Below are positions 1 through 7,900 of a stretch of 14,870 bases of DNA, in pieces. The stretch is from an uncultured Ruminococcus sp. (lineage in GTDB: Bacteria > Bacillota > Clostridia > Oscillospirales > Ruminococcaceae): positions 1 to 14,870 of the forward strand of contig CACYBC010000139.1 in NCBI GenBank assembly GCA_902772615.1, written 5' to 3'. The translations under genes and the position numbers were made by a program. The first letter of the stretch is position 1; the number at the start of each line of letters is the position of its first letter. The notes beneath the pieces are model-generated. The model was given only the letters and a program-made list of their open reading frames with translations, did not search any database and was not told the DNA's origin.

Positions 1-37
1 CTCGATGCACTGTAGTTTGAATTCGTTACTGTATCTC

Positions 38-85
38 ATATGAATACCCCCATTCTTGGTTTTGTCCAAGAATGGGGGTACATAT
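38..85. repeat. Perfect 15-bp hairpin downstream of buk
   Basis: Positions 45-59 and 66-80 are exact inverted repeats (arm TACCCCCATTCTTGG) around a 6-nt TTTTGT loop. A further 5-bp pairing (38-42 with 81-85) lies outside a two-base AA bulge. It begins about 55 nt after the buk stop on the minus strand, where a terminator is expected, but neither side carries a U-tract. It may be an operon-end mRNA-stabilising hairpin, an atypical terminator, or the end of a REP/IS200-like element. The structure is certain; its function is not. Confidence 0.75.
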
Positions 86-140
86 CACTTGAGGAACGGT
101 CTCTTTTTAGTATTCAGATTTCAGTTGTGGCAGATATCTC

Positions 141-1223
141 TCAGAAGGGCCGGTCAGCAGGCTCCTCATATTCCTTTGCAGTCTCTTCACCGCAAAGCAC
201 CCTGCAGGCACCGTCTGCGAGGGCCTGCATCTCATTCTCGCCTGGAATGATGTATACGGGGGCAATAAACTTCACTCTCTGCTCGATCATACCGGTGAAA
301 TACTCCGAATGAGCTATGCCGCCCGTAAGTATTATCTGGTCCACATTGCCGTCAACGACGACAGACAGGTTGGCTATGCCTTTGGCCACGCCCAGGGCCA
401 TCGCCTCGTAAGCAAGCCTGGCATCCTCATCGCCGTTTTTTACCCGTTCCTCGACCTTTCTCACATCGCCTTCTCCTAAGAGTGAGATGAGTCCTGCCTG
501 CCGCTGCATCAGTTTCATCATGGAAGTGTAGTTTCGGTCCTCCAGGTATGCATATTTGACAAGCTTATATCCCGGGATCAGCCCGCAGCGCTCGGAAGAG
601 AAGGGGCCCTCGTCATCCGACACCATGTCTATGATCCGGCCTTTTGAGTGAAGCGTGAGCGTGATCCCTCCTCCCAGCTGCACCGCGATGAGGTTCAGGG
701 AATAGTAATCAAGCCCGTTGTCTTTGCAGTATTTCAGAGCCGCAGCCCTCATATTGAGGTTATGACCCTGTCCGTGTCTTCTGATCTGTTTTATGCCTGT
801 GATCCTTGCGATCTCTATCATCTCGTCTACTGTAACGGGATCATATATGTATGCCTTTATCCCGAGAGGTACCGCAAGCCTGTATGCTATGGCTGCGCCG
901 AGATTGCTGGCGTGATGATTGATGGGACGGTGTTCCAGCACGTCAAGCATCTTTTCATTGACTTCATATGCGCCGGAAGGAAGAGGCGGCAGAAGTCCTC
1001 CCCTGGACATGATGCAGGCAAGGTCCTCAAGCTTCTCATTGTGCTGACGGAGAGCGCCTTCCACCGCGTCTGCTCTCATTTCAAGCTGTGAGTAGATCGT
1101 GGCATAGCGATTGATCTCCTCTGCGTCATGCTCTATATCCTGCTGCCAGAGCTGGGTGTGGTCTTCATACATGGCGATCTTGGTGCTCTTGCTTCCGGGG
1201 TTGATGACCAGTATCCTGCTCAT
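141..1223 (-). CDS. buk: Butyrate kinase family acyl kinase
   Basis: Acyl-phosphate plus ADP gives a free acid plus ATP, in the cytosol; this is the last, ATP-yielding step of the operon's pathway. The 360-residue length fits the ASKHA-fold acetate/butyrate kinases. Visible features are the N-terminal phosphate motif NPGSKSTKIAMYED (8-21), the RGGLL segment (Arg74), HASNLG (104-109), DPVTVDE (128-134), the GGG loop (184-186), the EGPFSSER segment (Arg212), the LTGGIAHSEY adenosine motif (299-308) and GENEMQALADG (328-338). One oddity is that the position normally His in the family's HMGGG/HLGGG motif is Gln182, although other expected catalytic residues are present. The ATG overlaps the ptb stop by 4 nt (ATGA), so translation is probably coupled. 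The true substrate may be branched-chain or aryl acyl-phosphate rather than butyryl-phosphate. Confidence 0.9.
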   Translation of the reverse strand: MSRILVINPGSKSTKIAMYEDHTQLWQQDIEHDAEEINRYATIYSQLEMRADAVEGALRQHNEKLEDLACIMSRGGLLPPLPSGAYEVNEKMLDVLEHRPINHHASNLGAAIAYRLAVPLGIKAYIYDPVTVDEMIEIARITGIKQIRRHGQGHNLNMRAAALKYCKDNGLDYYSLNLIAVQLGGGITLTLHSKGRIIDMVSDDEGPFSSERCGLIPGYKLVKYAYLEDRNYTSMMKLMQRQAGLISLLGEGDVRKVEERVKNGDEDARLAYEAMALGVAKGIANLSVVVDGNVDQIILTGGIAHSEYFTGMIEQRVKFIAPVYIIPGENEMQALADGACRVLCGEETAKEYEEPADRPF

Positions 1224-2134
1224 TGCTTACCTCCTCCGGCTACCAGTGCTGCCACGGCTATGGAATAGAACTTCTCCTGTGCGGAAGATCCCCTTGAGGT
1301 CAGAACTATGGGCGCCTTTGCTCCTACGACTATTCCTCCGAGGAGGGCGCCGCAGGTCACGGTCCAGCACTTTCCGATAAGGTTTCCGGCAGCGATGGTG
1401 GGTACGACAAGGATGTCAAAGTCTCCGCAGTAAGGACAGTCATAATGCTTTATTTCCGCTATCTCCCTGCTCATGGCCAGATCATAGCTTATGGGACCTT
1501 CAATAATGCAGCCGGTTATCTCGCCGCTTAGGTTCATCTGTTTGAGCACTGCAGCGTCTACCGTCTCGGTCATCTTTGGGTTGACTGTTTCCACTGCACT
1601 CAGGACTGCGACCTTAGGACAGTCGTTTCCAATGGCATGCAGTGCACTGACAGCGTTTTCGATGATGGCTTTTTTCTCTTCCAGATCAGGGTACAGCAGC
1701 ATGCCGCCGTCTGTCTGGATGATGAAGTGGTCTGTACCGGGTACTCTGTCAAAAAAGCCTACGTGGCTCATGACCGAGCCGGTTCGCAGACCTGTCTCTC
1801 TGTTGACCACTGGTCTCAGCAGTTCGCTGGTCTCTATCATGCCTTTCATCAGCACAGAGGCATCTCCGTTTCTGACGAGTTCTACAGCCTTGCAGCCTTC
1901 CTCTCCTCTGGAAGCCTGAACTATCTCAAAATCTCCGGGATCCTTTCCGATCCGCCTCAAAAGAGACGAGATGTCACCGGTCTCTCCAACCAGTACCGGA
2001 TCAGCTACACCTTTGTCCCGGGCTTCAAGAACGGAAGTCAGAACTGCTTTGTCAGCAGCTCCGGCTACAGCTATTCTGCCTCTGACAGGGAGGCTTCTGG
2101 CTGCTTCGGCGATCTCTTCAAAGTGTTTATACAT
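1220..2134 (-). CDS. ptb: Phosphate butyryltransferase family phosphotransacylase
   Basis: It exchanges the CoA of an acyl-CoA for phosphate, making the acyl-phosphate used by the kinase encoded next. The protein aligns throughout with Ptb: LRTGSVMSHVGFFD, an AVETVNPKMTETVDAA segment, CIIEGPISYDLAMS and a C-terminal APIVLTSRGSS. I choose ATG at 2134 (304 residues) over the longer GTG at 2152. The ATG has a GGAG 9 nt upstream, and the resulting MYKHFEEI start lines up with the known start MIKSFNEI of the clostridial enzyme as I remember it. The GTG would overlap the iorB stop by 4 nt (GTGA) and cannot be excluded. Ptb enzymes accept several short and branched acyl-CoAs, so the name does not fix the substrate. 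With iorAB upstream, an amino-acid-derived acyl-CoA is more likely than butyryl-CoA alone. Confidence 0.9.
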   Translation of the reverse strand: MYKHFEEIAEAARSLPVRGRIAVAGAADKAVLTSVLEARDKGVADPVLVGETGDISSLLRRIGKDPGDFEIVQASRGEEGCKAVELVRNGDASVLMKGMIETSELLRPVVNRETGLRTGSVMSHVGFFDRVPGTDHFIIQTDGGMLLYPDLEEKKAIIENAVSALHAIGNDCPKVAVLSAVETVNPKMTETVDAAVLKQMNLSGEITGCIIEGPISYDLAMSREIAEIKHYDCPYCGDFDILVVPTIAAGNLIGKCWTVTCGALLGGIVVGAKAPIVLTSRGSSAQEKFYSIAVAALVAGGGKQ

Positions 2135-2148
2135 GGTCTGTATCTCCG

Positions 2149-2721
2149 TCACATGTTGTATCCGAGTTCATATGCTCTGAGGTTGATATCCACAGTTCTT
2201 GGAGGAACATTGGCGGCCACCAGAGCCTTCCAGTCCACATGTTCATCCCAGCCCATTGTGTTGACCAGTTTGCCAAGCAGCACGATATTCTGACATCTGC
2301 TGTTCCCCAGCTTTTCAGCGGCTCTATAGGCCTCTATCACTATGGTGTTCGGTACTTCAGCTCTGAGCTGATCCAGCGCGTCGAACGGATACTCGCTGGC
2401 CCCTGTCAGCACAGGGACAGAGAATATCTCATAATCGTCGGTGATTACTGTGCCGCCTTTCTTCAGCTGGGGCAGTGCACGCACTGCTTCAGATTTCTCG
2501 AAGGAAATGATCACGTCCGCTTCCGCGTCGCCGAAGTTCGGTGAATGTACTTCGTCACCGTATCTGATCATGGTGGTGACTGATCCTCCGCGCTGTGACA
2601 TTCCGTGTATCTCGCTCATCTTGACGTCAAAGCCCATCTCGGCAAATCCTGAGGACAGTATTCTGGAGATCAGGATCGTTCCCTGACCGCCTACACCTAT
2701 AAGCAGTATGCTCTTAGTCAT
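2149..2721 (-). CDS. iorB: Indolepyruvate:ferredoxin oxidoreductase, beta subunit
   Basis: This is the gamma/beta-type subunit of the 2-oxoacid:ferredoxin oxidoreductase superfamily, partner of IorA. The 190-residue length is typical. The signature GVGGQGTILISRIL starts at residue 9, followed by the EIHGMSQRGGSV segment and a GDAEADVIISFEKSEA segment characteristic of IorB. It has no iron-sulfur motif of its own; the clusters are in IorA. It starts 3 nt after the iorA stop, with a GGAGG ribosome binding site 8 nt before the ATG that overlaps the end of iorA, so subunit synthesis is coupled. Cytosolic heterodimer or tetramer with IorA. Confidence 0.93.
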   Translation of the reverse strand: MTKSILLIGVGGQGTILISRILSSGFAEMGFDVKMSEIHGMSQRGGSVTTMIRYGDEVHSPNFGDAEADVIISFEKSEAVRALPQLKKGGTVITDDYEIFSVPVLTGASEYPFDALDQLRAEVPNTIVIEAYRAAEKLGNSRCQNIVLLGKLVNTMGWDEHVDWKALVAANVPPRTVDINLRAYELGYNM

Positions 2722-2724
2722 TTC

Positions 2725-4509
2725 TCATTCCTCCACGATGCTGATGGCCCCGACGGGACATACCTGGGTGCAGAGTCCGCAGCCGGTGCAGCCGGAACCG
2801 TCATTGATGACGGATCTGCCGTCCTTGAATGCAATAGCGGGGCAGGCGACTTTCATGCACATCCCGCATCCGATGCACATCCCTGGATCTATGACTGCAT
2901 GTCTGGTACCGTTTGCCTTTGCGACTTCCTTGATAAGGACACAGGGACGCTTTGTGACTATCACGAAAGGACCTTTTGCGGCGATAGCGTCGCTGAGAGC
3001 AGAGCGGATAGCTTTCAGATCAACGGGGTCGACAACACGCAGATGATCGTCATCTATGCCGCAGGCTTTCACCAGAGCAACTATGTCTACAACGGGAGAA
3101 GGCTCTCCCATGAGGTTCCTGGCAGTTCCGGGATTCTCCTGATGGCCTGTCATTGCAGTGATGGAGTTGTCCAGTATGCAGGCGATGACATTGGACTCGG
3201 AGGACACGATATCTATAAGTGAGGTGATCCCTGAATGGAAGAATGTTGAGTCACCCAGCATACCTATGGCTTTTCTGGGATCACCCTGCTTCTCCAGCGC
3301 TTTTGACAGACCTACCAGAGTTGAGAAACCCGCTCCCATGCACAGAGAGAAGCCGAATCCGTTGAACGGAGGCTGGGATCCGAGCCCGTAACAGCCTATG
3401 TCGCCGGCCGGTACTACCCGGTCAAGAACCCCGGACAGTGCGAGGAAGAAACCTCTGTGGGGACAACCTGCGCACATCGTGGGAGGTCTGGCAGGAGCTT
3501 TGGCTTCTACATGATATGTTTTGCCCGGTTCCTCACTGAAAAGGGCTCTTCTGAGTACTGCGGCATTGAGTTCTCCGCATTCGGGGATCTGATCCTTGCC
3601 GTGGATCTCCGTAAAGCCAAGTGATTTTATGTGCATCTCAAGATACGGATCATTCTCTTCTATGACATAAAGTGTCTCATGTCTGCTGCAGAATTCCTTT
3701 ACCAGCTTTTCCGGGAAAGGGTAAGTGAGACCTAGTTTAAGGAAAGCGGCATCATCACCGAATGCTTCTCTGGCGTGCTGGTATGAGATGCCTGAGGAGA
3801 TGACGCCGATCTTGGCATCTTTCTTTCCCTCTGTTCTGTTGAAAGAACAGTCGTTTCCGTACTCTGCCATGTCTCTGAGCAGCTGTTCGCGGATGGGATG
3901 CCTGGCTATCGCTGTCGCCGGAAGGAGAGCAAATTTGCCGGGAACACTTTTATATTTTCTGACTTTCACGTCTTTTCTGTCTCCGAGACGCACAAGGCTC
4001 TTGGAGTGGCAGACGCGTGTAGTGACACGGATCATCACAGGAGTATCGAATCTCTCGGACAGCTCATACGCAGCTTTCACGAAGTCAAGACATTCCTGTG
4101 AGTCTGAGGGCTCCAGCATAGCTATCTTCGTGTGAGGTGCGTACCAGCGGTTGTCCTGTTCATTCTGGGAGGACCAGCAGCCAGGGTCATCGGCTGTAAC
4201 GAACACGAGACCGCCGTTGACTCCAGCGTATCCCATCGAGAATATGGGGTCAGTGGCCACGTTCATTCCGACATGCTTGAAAGCGCAGAAAGCCCTGGCT
4301 CCGCCTATGGATGCCCCGGAAGCGACTTCAAAAGCAACTTTCTCATTGACAGACCACTCGCAGTAGATGTCATCCTTGTACAGGGCACCGATGTTTTCAA
4401 GGATCTCTGTGCTTGGCGTACCGGGATAAGCCGCAGCTACATGCACGCCGGCTTCCCATACTCCGCGGGCAATGGCTTCGTTGCCGCTCATCATGATCTT
4501 TTCCGACAT
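2725..4509 (-). CDS. iorA: Indolepyruvate:ferredoxin oxidoreductase, alpha subunit
   Basis: Catalytic subunit that decarboxylates an aryl (or branched) 2-oxoacid to acyl-CoA, passing two electrons to ferredoxin with thiamine diphosphate. The 594-residue length is normal. Order of features: an N-terminal pyrimidine-binding-like domain (NEAIARG and AAYPGTPSTEI), a CAGCPHRG motif in the middle, the TPP motif from GDSTFFHSG (about 419) to LDNSITAMTGHQ (about 448-459), and two ferredoxin-like cluster motifs. The first has cysteines 545, 548, 551 and 556, the second 574, 577, 580 and 584. First gene of the operon: AGGA lies 8 nt before the ATG, and an extended -10 lies about 50 bp upstream. The family acts on indolepyruvate, phenylpyruvate and hydroxyphenylpyruvate. 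Which one is used here is inference. Confidence 0.94.
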   Translation of the reverse strand: MSEKIMMSGNEAIARGVWEAGVHVAAAYPGTPSTEILENIGALYKDDIYCEWSVNEKVAFEVASGASIGGARAFCAFKHVGMNVATDPIFSMGYAGVNGGLVFVTADDPGCWSSQNEQDNRWYAPHTKIAMLEPSDSQECLDFVKAAYELSERFDTPVMIRVTTRVCHSKSLVRLGDRKDVKVRKYKSVPGKFALLPATAIARHPIREQLLRDMAEYGNDCSFNRTEGKKDAKIGVISSGISYQHAREAFGDDAAFLKLGLTYPFPEKLVKEFCSRHETLYVIEENDPYLEMHIKSLGFTEIHGKDQIPECGELNAAVLRRALFSEEPGKTYHVEAKAPARPPTMCAGCPHRGFFLALSGVLDRVVPAGDIGCYGLGSQPPFNGFGFSLCMGAGFSTLVGLSKALEKQGDPRKAIGMLGDSTFFHSGITSLIDIVSSESNVIACILDNSITAMTGHQENPGTARNLMGEPSPVVDIVALVKACGIDDDHLRVVDPVDLKAIRSALSDAIAAKGPFVIVTKRPCVLIKEVAKANGTRHAVIDPGMCIGCGMCMKVACPAIAFKDGRSVINDGSGCTGCGLCTQVCPVGAISIVEE

Positions 4510-4556
4510 TTATCGATTCCTTTCCGATAAGGTTTTCTTTTCGGTATCTTTCTATA

Positions 4557-4565
4557 ATTCTAACA
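4557..4565 (-). promoter_or_regulatory. Putative extended -10 promoter of iorA-iorB-ptb-buk
   Basis: On the minus strand the sequence reads TGTTAGAAT, matching the extended -10 pattern TGnTATAAT with one mismatch. This would start transcription near 4550 and give a 5' UTR of about 40 nt before iorA. No convincing -35 hexamer lies 17 nt upstream (TCCTTT at 4580-4585), which would fit an activator-dependent promoter. The dyad at 4611-4633 is placed suitably for one. Confidence 0.5.
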
Positions 4566-4602
4566 CCTGTTCGGGCAGCAAAGGAGCATTTTTGGGACTA
4601 TT

Positions 4603-4638
4603 TGCAGAAATTGTTTCTCAGGATGAGAAGCAACTGCA
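4603..4638. promoter_or_regulatory. Dyad-symmetric operator candidate between divergent promoters
   Basis: The core at 4611-4633 has arms TTGTTTCTCA and TGAGAAGCAA around a 3-nt GGA centre, with 9 of 10 arm positions complementary. Outer arms TGCAG (4603-4607) and CTGCA (4634-4638) extend it past an AAA bulge. The site is outside both predicted transcripts: iorA starts near 4550 leftward and the small gene near 4677 rightward. It is therefore more likely a protein-binding DNA site than an RNA hairpin. It abuts the weak -35 of the plus-strand promoter and lies about 60-80 bp upstream of the iorA start. No regulator gene is visible in the window. Confidence 0.55.
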
Positions 4639-4641
4639 GTG

Positions 4642-4670
4642 TTACGATGTTCAGTATGTTGTGATATAAT
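4642..4670 (+). promoter_or_regulatory. Extended -10 promoter of the small membrane protein gene
   Basis: TGATATAAT at 4662-4670 is a perfect extended -10. A weak -35 (TTACGA, 4642-4647) lies 17 nt upstream. The predicted start near 4677 falls inside the longer possible reading frame that begins at 4639, which supports the downstream start codon at 4732. Confidence 0.65.
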
Positions 4671-4731
4671 CAAAAAAGATCAGGCAGGACTTGACGCTGA
4701 TCACGATAGCCTTTCAAATGAGGAATCTGAA

Positions 4732-4917
4732 ATGACTGAGATATTTAGGACTCTTGGACCGCTGCTGGGCACATTCGGCGGAATGGGCACAGTCGTATTT
4801 GTTGGCATGCTTCTTTTCAGAATCATTAAAAAGCAGGACAAAAAGAACACTGTTGCGGCGTTATGCCTGTGCATAGTCTGCCTGATACTTGGCATACTGC
4901 TAACTCCTAAAGACTAA
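4732..4917 (+). CDS. Small two-helix membrane protein of unknown function
   Basis: I do not recognise this 61-residue protein. It has two hydrophobic segments, about residues 12-30 (from GMGTVVFVGMLLF) and 40-58 (from TVAALCLCIVCLILGILL). A short basic linker with KKQDKK separates them, and both termini are short and polar, so a hairpin topology with a cytosolic loop is plausible. The second helix has two cysteines. The ATG at 4732 is chosen because GAGGA lies 7 nt upstream and the promoter -10 at 4662-4670 excludes the longer frame from 4639. It is the only plus-strand gene I support, running divergently from iorA and converging on the purine operon with a shared terminator. It could be a small transporter accessory or regulatory microprotein; nothing here decides. 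Confidence 0.7.
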   Translation: MTEIFRTLGPLLGTFGGMGTVVFVGMLLFRIIKKQDKKNTVAALCLCIVCLILGILLTPKD

Positions 4918-4930
4918 AAACCAAGATGAT

Positions 4931-4971
4931 AAAGAGAGGGAGAAACGGATTTCCGTTTCTCCCTCTCTTTT
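4931..4971. terminator. Bidirectional intrinsic terminator
   Basis: An 18-bp perfect stem (4931-4948 with 4953-4970) surrounds an ATTT loop. A-rich 5' and T-rich 3' flanks make it usable from both sides. It lies 13 nt after the stop of the small plus-strand gene and 20 nt after the purL stop on the minus strand. It is the evident end of both converging transcripts. Confidence 0.92.
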
Positions 4972-4990
4972 GCTGATACAAGTGACTTGT

Positions 4991-7900
4991 TCAGCTGAAG
5001 TATTTTACAGCAGCTTCAAACATGCGTATGTCGTAATTGCCCGGAACATTGCGGTATAGTCCGCTGCCGATACGCTCGGCATGTCCCATTTTTCCGAAAA
5101 CACGCCCGTCAGGAGATGTGATGCCTTCAATTCCGGCGGCAGAGCCGTTGGGGTTGAAGTGTACATCAGCGCTCGCCAGACCTTCCAGATCAACGTACTG
5201 TGTCGCGATCTGGCCGTTATCTGCGAGGCGCCTTATAAGATCCTCGTCTGCCAGGAAACGCCCTTCTCCGTGAGATATCGGAACGCTGTAGATGTCGCCG
5301 ACCTCGGTCAGGGCAAGCCAGGGCGATTTATTGGAAGCTACGCGGGTGCGCACTATGCGTGACTGGTGACGTCCAATGCGGTTGAAAGTCAGCGTCGGGC
5401 ACTTCTCATCGGTATCAATTATCTTTCCGAAAGGAACCAGGCCAAGCTTTATGAGAGCCTGGAATCCGTTGCAGATGCCGCAGATGAGGCCGTCACGATT
5501 CTCAAGGAGATCCGTAACGCCTTCTTTGACGGCGGCTGCGCGGAAGAAAGCAGTGATGAATTTGGCGGAACCGTCCGGTTCGTCTCCGCCGGAGAACCCT
5601 CCGGGAATGAAGATCATCTGCGAGTCTCTGAGTTTTTCCGCAAACCGGTCAACGCTTCGCGCGATGCCTTCCGATGAAAGGTTGTTTATTATGAACACCT
5701 CAGGTTCCGCGCCGGCATCCCTGACAGCTTTTGCGCTGTCCATCTCACAGTTTGTTCCGGGGAAAGCGGGGATCAGAACCCTTGGCCTGACGTTCTTGAT
5801 ATGAGGCACGGGATAGGATGAGGCATGGAAGGAATATGTATCCGGTTTTTCATCCATGTCAGGAATGTTGCAGGTGTATACAGGTTCAAGTTTCCCTTCA
5901 TACAGGGTAAGCAGTTCTTCCATGCTTACGGATTCACCGTTCAGAGAGAACATGCCGTCATCAGTTACGGTGCCGATGAGTTCCGCAGCCGGGATCTCTT
6001 CATCGGATTCTATCAGGAAAGAGCCGTAATCATACCCGAAGAGCGACTGAACTGACAGGTTGTTGCTGAACCGGAACGAGAAACCGTTTCCTATGCACAT
6101 CTTGTATACTGCTTCAGCAATGCCGCCCATTCCGGGGGTGTAACATGAGAACGCTTTTCCTTCGCGCTGCAGCGATGTGACTGTCTCAAAGAGTCCGAGC
6201 AGGGAACCAGCGTCCGGCAGACCGTCAGGACCGGCTTCGGGTGCAAGACGCCAGACCCTGTGTCCAGCGCTCTTGAACTCCGGCGAAATAATGTTGTCTG
6301 TCTTTTCCGTCGATACTGCGAAGGAGACCAGCGTGGGAGGGACATCGAGATCCTCGAAGCTTCCGCTCATTGAGTCCTTGCCTCCTATGGCTCCGACACC
6401 GAACTCTTTCTGTGCGCGGAAGGCACCGAGGAGTGCTGCCATAGGTTTGCCCCAGCGCTTCGGATCCTTGCCGAGATGCTCAAAGTATTCCTGGAAAGTC
6501 AGGTACACATCCCTGAAATCGGAACCGGTGGCTATCAGCTTGCATATTGACTCTACCACAGAGAGATATGCACCGTGATAAGGGCTCTTTTCCATGATAT
6601 ATGGATTGTATCCCCAGGACATGAGCGAACAGTCATCAGTGTGCTTCTGTTCAACCGAGATCTTCTGTACCATCGCCTGAATTGGCGTCAGCTGATTCTT
6701 TCCGCCGAACGGCATAAGCACTGTACCGGCGCCGATAGTGGAGTCGAAACGCTCTGAAAGACCGCGCCTTGAACAGCAGTTCAGGTCGGATACCGTAGCG
6801 CGTATGCTGTCTGCGAAATTACCGGACACCGTATTATCAAATCTCTCAGGAGCTTTGACTTCGACGTCGATGTGTTTGCTCGCGCCATTGGTATCAAGGA
6901 AAGCGCGGCTGATATCAACAATGGTAACGCCGTTCCAGCGCATCCTCAGACGGGGCTCTTCTGTTACAACGGCTACCGGGACGGCCTGCAGATTCTCGCT
7001 GTCTGCAAGTGCAAGGAACGTTTCGGCATCCTTCTTTTCGACCACGACAGCCATGCGTTCCTGGGATTCACTGATGGCAAGTTCCGTGCCGTCCAGGCCC
7101 TCGTATTTACGGGGCACTTTATTGAGATCTATATCGAGTCCGTCGGCAAGTTCGCCTATGGCGACCGAAACGCCGCCGGCACCGAAGTCATTGCATCTTT
7201 TGATGAGACGTGTAGCTTCCGGATTGCGGAACAGACGCTGGAGCTTGCGCTCTTCAGGAGCATTGCCCTTCTGTACCTCGGCACCGCATGTCTCTACGGA
7301 GTGAGTGTTATGAGCTTTGGATGAGCCGGTGGCGCCTCCTATACCGTCACGTCCGGTGCTGCCTCCTAGAAGTATTACCACATCACCGGCTTCAGGACGT
7401 TCACGGCGGACATTCTCAGCGGGAGCGGCCGCTATGACAGCACCTATCTCCATGTGCTTGGCAGCATATCCGGGGTGATACAGTTCATCCACTATGCCCG
7501 TGGCGAGACCGATCTGATTACCGTAGGATGAATAACCCGCGGCTGCCGTAGTTACAAGTTTATGCTGAGGAAGCTTTCCGGGAAGAGTCTCGCTGACCGG
7601 TACTGTCGGGTCTGCGGCACCGGTGATCCTCATGGCTCCGTATACGTATGCGCGGCCGGAAAGGGGATCCCGTATAGCGCCGCCAATGCATGTCGCAGCT
7701 CCGCCGAAAGGCTCTATCTCAGTCGGATGGTTATGGGTCTCGTTCTTGAAGAGGAGAAGCCAAGGCTCAGGATTTCCGTCTACGTCGACGGTCATCTTGA
7801 CGGTGCAGGCGTTGATCTCTTCGCTTTCGTCCAGCTTTTCAAGTTTGCCCTCAGCCTTCAGATATCTCACTGCCAGTGTGGCGATATCCATCAGACATAT

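Noticed and set aside
38..85. Labelling the hairpin after buk as an intrinsic terminator
   Set aside because: No run of T follows the stem on either strand, so I list it as a repeat of unknown function.
1637..2293. Long plus-strand ORF (218 codons) opposite ptb and iorB
   Set aside because: Antisense shadow of two clearly conserved genes. The translation has no recognisable motif and no ribosome binding site.
4639..4731. 31-codon N-terminal extension of the small membrane protein, with three cysteines
   Set aside because: The promoter -10 lies inside this stretch, so it would not be transcribed. The downstream ATG has the ribosome binding site.
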